A stretch of DNA of 64,000 bases from Sesamum alatum (lineage: Eukaryota > Streptophyta > Magnoliopsida > Lamiales > Pedaliaceae): assembly GCA_034509735.1 (NCBI GenBank), contig JACGWO010000010.1, positions 16,567,193 to 16,631,192 on the forward strand, given 5' to 3'. The position numbers and the translations under genes are program-made. This document shows positions 60,162-64,000 of this stretch, piece after piece. Below the pieces are notes generated by a model. That model did not search any database. It worked only from the letters and a program-made list of their open reading frames with translations, and was not told the DNA's origin. The number at the start of each line of letters is the position of its first letter. Positions within the stretch are counted from its first letter, which is position 1.

Positions 60162-61713
60162 CGGCGTCTTTGGTGTGTGTGTGAGATGAGAGAGTTGTTG
60201 TGTAGAGATTAGTGTGTGTTGTGTGTGTGCTTGAGTATTTATAAGGAACTAGCATTCCTAATTCTACTCAACCTCTTCCAAAGAGACACATTTCAATCAA
60301 CTTAAGACTTTGACCTAGTCAAATCCTAGTCAACATAAGCTTTGATTAAGTCAAACTTAATCCTAACCCTTCATCTCATCTAGCCCCAAGATTAAATCTC
60401 GTCCGTCAATCCTTTGATGGGCATTATGGAATGGACCTTTAAATCTTATTTAAATGGTCCAATAAATACTAATGGGCTTCTAGTAAATATCCAACGAATA
60501 CTTGAGCCCAAAGTTAATATTTCCATCTTTAATTTAGTTAAAGATGGAAATAGCCCATTCCCTAATGTCATAAGTCTAATTTATGAATCAAGCCTAATTA
60601 ATTCAATTAATACTTAAAGGCTTGATACTCCAAAAGAGAACCAATTTAATCTAATTAAATCGTTCAATCTCCTAAAATTAATTCCAAATTAATTCCTTTG
60701 TATCCCGTGAATTGTGTGTGACTCCTCAGGTTCACCTTCAGCTAGACTTGGCCGAATCTCCAATCATTCCATGACAGGAATTTGTTCGTCACCATGGGTG
60801 GCCGTCTAGCAACTGTCCATAGCACTAGAGACTAGGTGAAATCATGGCGTGAACATTTAGGCTCCCGAATGCATACGAGTATGGTCCTTCTGTCTACTAT
60901 CTCACAGCTATAGTCTAGGGTATGGATCTTGGACGTCGGTCCCCATTCTTGACTTAAACCTTCACTCATTCACCCACTGAAATGTCACTGGGATCCTATC
61001 CCACTGTTCAGTCACTGTGGCCACAGATTTTATAGGGAACGAGTCTCAGAGTGTAAGTGAGACACTACTGTCAACCGTTGACAGGAAACGGATTCTTTCT
61101 TGGAACTCACTGTCCACACTACATATTTTGACTGCACTAGATAGAGTTTATAGCAACCAAGTCTTTCGACCTGGTAGCCTCTCGCCAGACCTAAGATACA
61201 GACATGGTGTGCATGTGACTGTCGTAATCTCTCAAGTCCAAGGACTAATCTTGTATTACCGGTACCAGGAATACAAGTCATACCGACCAACCTACTGAAG
61301 GTTTTCCATACGATGATTTCCACGAGTCTACCAAGCATGCTAACCTATTAATATTGCATGGACGGGCCTCATCACTTTGTCGATGAAACACAACTCCAAT
61401 CCTTAGTGCAAGTATCAATTGGATCCTCGATACCCATTCTCGAGGTCCTTGACTTGGAGAGTTTCAGACCGATCCACAGAGGCTGGATTCATGACTACCA
61501 ACCTATGCGCAGCCCAGCCTCTTGAATTAACATATCCGGTTTGTAGGCTTTGCTTGTGCATTGAACAATAATATAAAAATAAGTGAACACAATCAAATTA
61601 TAAATGGCGTAACTGAACATCACTTTTATTCAAAAAAATTATTTATACCACGAATTGCAGAAACAGATTACATAAGCCTAACTAGATTGGCTTCACAGTC
61701 ACCTATTCTAACA
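60041..61713 (-). mobile_element. Ty1/copia LTR, minus strand, truncated
   Basis: Ends CACCTATTCTAACA, the reverse of TGTTAGAATAGGTG. On the minus strand it shows the family landmarks in order (CCAAGTCAAGGACCTCGAG, CGTCCATGCAATATTAATAGG, GCCACCCATGGTGACG, AAGTTGATTGAAATGTG…). Its left part is a GA microsatellite (about 60112-60151) plus a G-run (60151-60161). The left limit is not sharp and no duplication was found. Frames inside it are not genes. Confidence 0.75.
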
Positions 61714-62079
61714 CTTTTTTCTCTAGCAAGAAAAACGTGACATCTCCCGGTGTGGTGTGGATACCGTTAGAGGATTCATACATTTGAATCTCGGTGAACG
61801 CGTAGCATTTTGGAAGAGAGGAACAACGCTCGTTTGCGGTGCATCAAAGACAACTACAAATAAAACATGGTTTATCCGTATGTAGTTTTCTTTCATTATT
61901 ATCTGCTTGCTCTATGTGATATACTCTCTTTTACGTTATCATATCCTACATCGAACGCTTGGTTGAGCATCCAAGGTTACACCCCTAGGAACATTTTATT
62001 GCAACATGCATTTTGAATTCTGGTAAATTTCGCATTTTCTTGCTCCCGCTCGCGCTCCCCGGTGAATCCGTTTCCTTCA
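61714..62079 (+). repeat. 3' piece of a Ty1/copia LTR
   Basis: Matches the 3' part of the LTR at 25866-28086 (TTTTCTCTAGCAAGAAAAAC at 27735) and ends CGTTTCCTTCA. The rest of its LTR is missing because the minus-strand LTR abuts it. Confidence 0.7.
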
Positions 62080-62302
62080 GCAAGGTGTTCTTAAAACAAG
62101 CCTAGTCATCTTTTTTTCTTATTCAATTTAAAAACCCTAAATTTGTACAAATCAACAAATTCCAGCCACTTTTAAAAATTCAGTGGGCAGAATTCTGCAA
62201 ATGCCAAAAAAAAATTTGTGTTACTATTTGCCACCCCTATATTTACAATCCTTATTTTACCACCCCCCTTATTTATGGGGTGGTAAATACAATTAAGCCA
62301 AA

Positions 62303-62820
62303 ATTAATCCCTCTACTTTAGATTATTTGAAAGTAGACGCAGAAATATTGAAAGAAGAAATAAAATATACAAAAGAAAAGAGAAATCAATCCCTTATGTC
62401 TACAGTAGAAATTTTAGAAACTAACATACCTAATAATGTCCTCGAAATAGAAAAAGAAGAAATAAAAAATAATTTGTATCAACTTTATAAATAGTTACTA
62501 GCCAAAAATGGCATGCAAAGATTGATTTATCGATGAACAATAATTTTAGAAAAATATTTTCAACCTAATTGATAGTGGTGCATATATTAATTGTATCAAG
62601 AAGGGATTAATAGCAACCAAAGTTTTTTGAAAAAGCAACCTACTTTTATCCTATGCTAATGGGCATAAATTAGATATAAATTTTAAGATCCCTAAACACT
62701 TTAGATGCAACAATTAGAAATGTATCTCTACTATCTATCGATAAAAAAATTAACCAACAAAATAATCTAGGGAACATCTTTCTTAAGAAAGATTTTTTCC
62801 ATTAGAATGATAAACGAGGA
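62303..62820 (+). pseudogene. Endogenous pararetrovirus (caulimovirid) polyprotein remnant
   Basis: A 63-codon frame from 62303 to the stop at 62492-62494 is lysine/glutamate-rich (EILKEEIKYTKEK, ILETNIPNNVLEIEKEEIK), like the segment before the protease in caulimovirid polyproteins. From about 62558 another frame has an aspartic protease start, LIDSGAYINCIKKGLI, then SYANGHKLDINFKIP, and further on a G-T-S-F-L segment in yet another frame, the expected downstream order. Several stops and frameshifts break it; reverse transcriptase and other viral genes are absent. Family recognition is from motif pattern only; a divergent retrotransposon protease is the alternative. Neighbours are Copia LTR fragments on both sides. 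Confidence 0.55.
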
Positions 62821-62844
62821 AGGTATAATAGGAGTTGATTATGA

Positions 62845-63411
62845 AAGATAATAAATAATTAGATTATTTATGTGATGGCCCATTAGATGGACGGGTCGAT
62901 ATCGTACTGGGGCCACGTTAAGTAATAAATAGGATTTATTAATTAAAAAGAGTTCCGGAATTAGGTCTTTTCAACCTTGAATTAAATTGGATTAAAAGAT
63001 CACTGGGCACAATATATTTGAACATTGAATTAAATTGGATTTAATTCCTAAGATTTATTGGACTTATTGTTATTGGGTTAAAATAAATCCCGGTGCATAG
63101 AATTATGGCCCAAGAGACAAGTTATTTTCACTTTTGGAGAGGGAAGAGTTGGACTCTTTCCATAAGTAGATGGCGCCGATTTTTGGCTCTTCCTTAGAGC
63201 ACCCCCTAGCTATTCTTGGATGATGAAGACTTGTTCATTTTGGAAAGGAACAAGTCAACTCCAATTCAAGTTCTCTTTTTATGGTATGATTTGATCATAC
63301 CTTTTAAGAGAGATGCTTGATTGAAGATTAATTGATGATTGATTGGAATGCATCTAGATACTTCTAGGATGTATCTAACACATTCTAACAATCTCATAAA
63401 TAATATGTAGG
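62845..63411 (+). repeat. Middle piece of a Ty1/copia LTR
   Basis: Collinear with about 26945-27480 of the LTR at 25866 (ATAAATAATTAGATTATTTA, GGCCCAAGAGACAAGTT, CTAGGATGTATCTAACACA). It ends where the tandem repeats begin. Confidence 0.7.
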
Positions 63412-63412
63412 T

Positions 63413-64000
63413 GATGTGGTTTGCGACTTGATTGGTGCCCCATTGCGGGAGGTATTGTCTACTTTGGCTTCGAATGAGCCTCACGGTTTTGTCCTGAAAA
63501 GGCGCCTCGCTAGGGAGAGGAGGTCTTGGGGCTTATAAATTACTTAAGCTCCTCATTTACAATCAATGTGGAATGCTTGCCTACGTCATCGAACCCCTAG
63601 ATGAGGGGCTTGGGACGGGCATATGGCCTCGTTCCCACAGATGACGCTAAATGATGTGGTTTGCGACTTGATTGGTGCCTCGTTGCGTGAAGTATTGACC
63701 TCTGGGGCTTTGAATGAGCCTCACGATTTTGTCCTGAAAAGGCGCCTCGCTAGGGAGATGAGGTCTTGGAGCTGATAAGCCACTCAAGCTTCTCATGTGC
63801 AACTAATGTGGGATGCTTGCCTACATCATCAGTCCTCAGATGAGGGCCTTGGGAATAGCACATGGCCTCGTTCCCACAGATAATGCCAAGTGATGTGGTT
63901 TGTGACTTGATTGGTGCCCCATTGTGTGAAGTATTGTCTGCTCTGGCTTCAAATGAGCCTCACGATTTTGTCATGAAAAGGCGCCTCGCAAGGGAGATGA
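63413..64000. repeat. Tandem repeat of about 240 bp, continuing past the window
   Basis: Units begin GATGTGGTTTGCGACTTGAT at 63413 and 63653, and GATGTGGTTTGTGACTTGAT at 63892; periods are 240 and 239 bp, and the third unit is cut by the window end. Each complete unit ends with CCTCGTTCCCACAGATGACG or a close variant, the reverse of a GTC(G/A)TCTGTGGGAAC-type gypsy leader motif. No open frame of note. Confidence 0.88.

Noticed and set aside
61030..61338. A 102-codon minus-strand frame
   Set aside because: It lies inside a minus-strand Copia LTR, and similar chance frames occur in the other LTR copies (31861-32085, 40078-40344).

Overview
The window looks like nuclear DNA of a flowering plant, most likely a eudicot. 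It is AT-rich, has one multi-exon gene with short GT-AG introns, and is otherwise packed with plant-type transposable elements (Ty1/copia, Ty3/gypsy, an L1-type LINE with a C-terminal RNase H, tRNA-derived SINEs, Mutator-like MITEs, a CACTA-type MITE). An asterid such as a member of Lamiales would fit the style of the Copia elements, but that is only an impression.

Region 1-9 kb holds no gene. It is AT-rich and carries small DNA transposons and a SINE, several with exact target-site duplications: a SINE at 3083-3360 (19-bp duplication) and two Mutator-like elements at 4853-6316 and 6930-7426 (9-bp duplications). The larger of these carries a GC-rich core.

Region 9-20.7 kb is the only apparently functional gene: a rhamnogalacturonan endolyase (polysaccharide lyase family 4) on the plus strand, read here as 16 exons encoding about 678 residues. 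A signal-peptide exon at 9305 lies about 5.2 kb upstream of exon 2, with compatible splice phase. Intron 11 needs a GC donor. Introns 1, 3, 12 and 15 have been enlarged by MITEs.

Region 21-64 kb is a graveyard of nested retroelements. A gypsy remnant (22-23.6 kb) is cut by a Copia LTR; a second Copia LTR with a truncated body follows (25.9-30.2 kb) and contains a near-perfect palindrome of about 250 bp. A minus-strand gypsy gag-protease fragment is split by a nearly complete Copia element, 31268-41466, with LTRs of about 2 kb and a CATAT duplication. A 0.6-kb broken copy of part of the lyase gene sits at 42.3-42.9 kb. From 42.9 kb an older Copia element runs to about 60 kb. Its 5' LTR is interrupted by two solo LTRs of another family (43285-45531 and 46709-54806), and the second is itself interrupted by a 5.8-kb LINE on the minus strand. 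The last 4 kb holds a minus-strand Copia LTR, LTR fragments, a short endogenous pararetrovirus remnant (62.3-62.8 kb) and a tandem repeat of about 240 bp running off the window end.

All coordinates, splice sites and duplications were read by eye. No alignment, database search or identity calculation was done.
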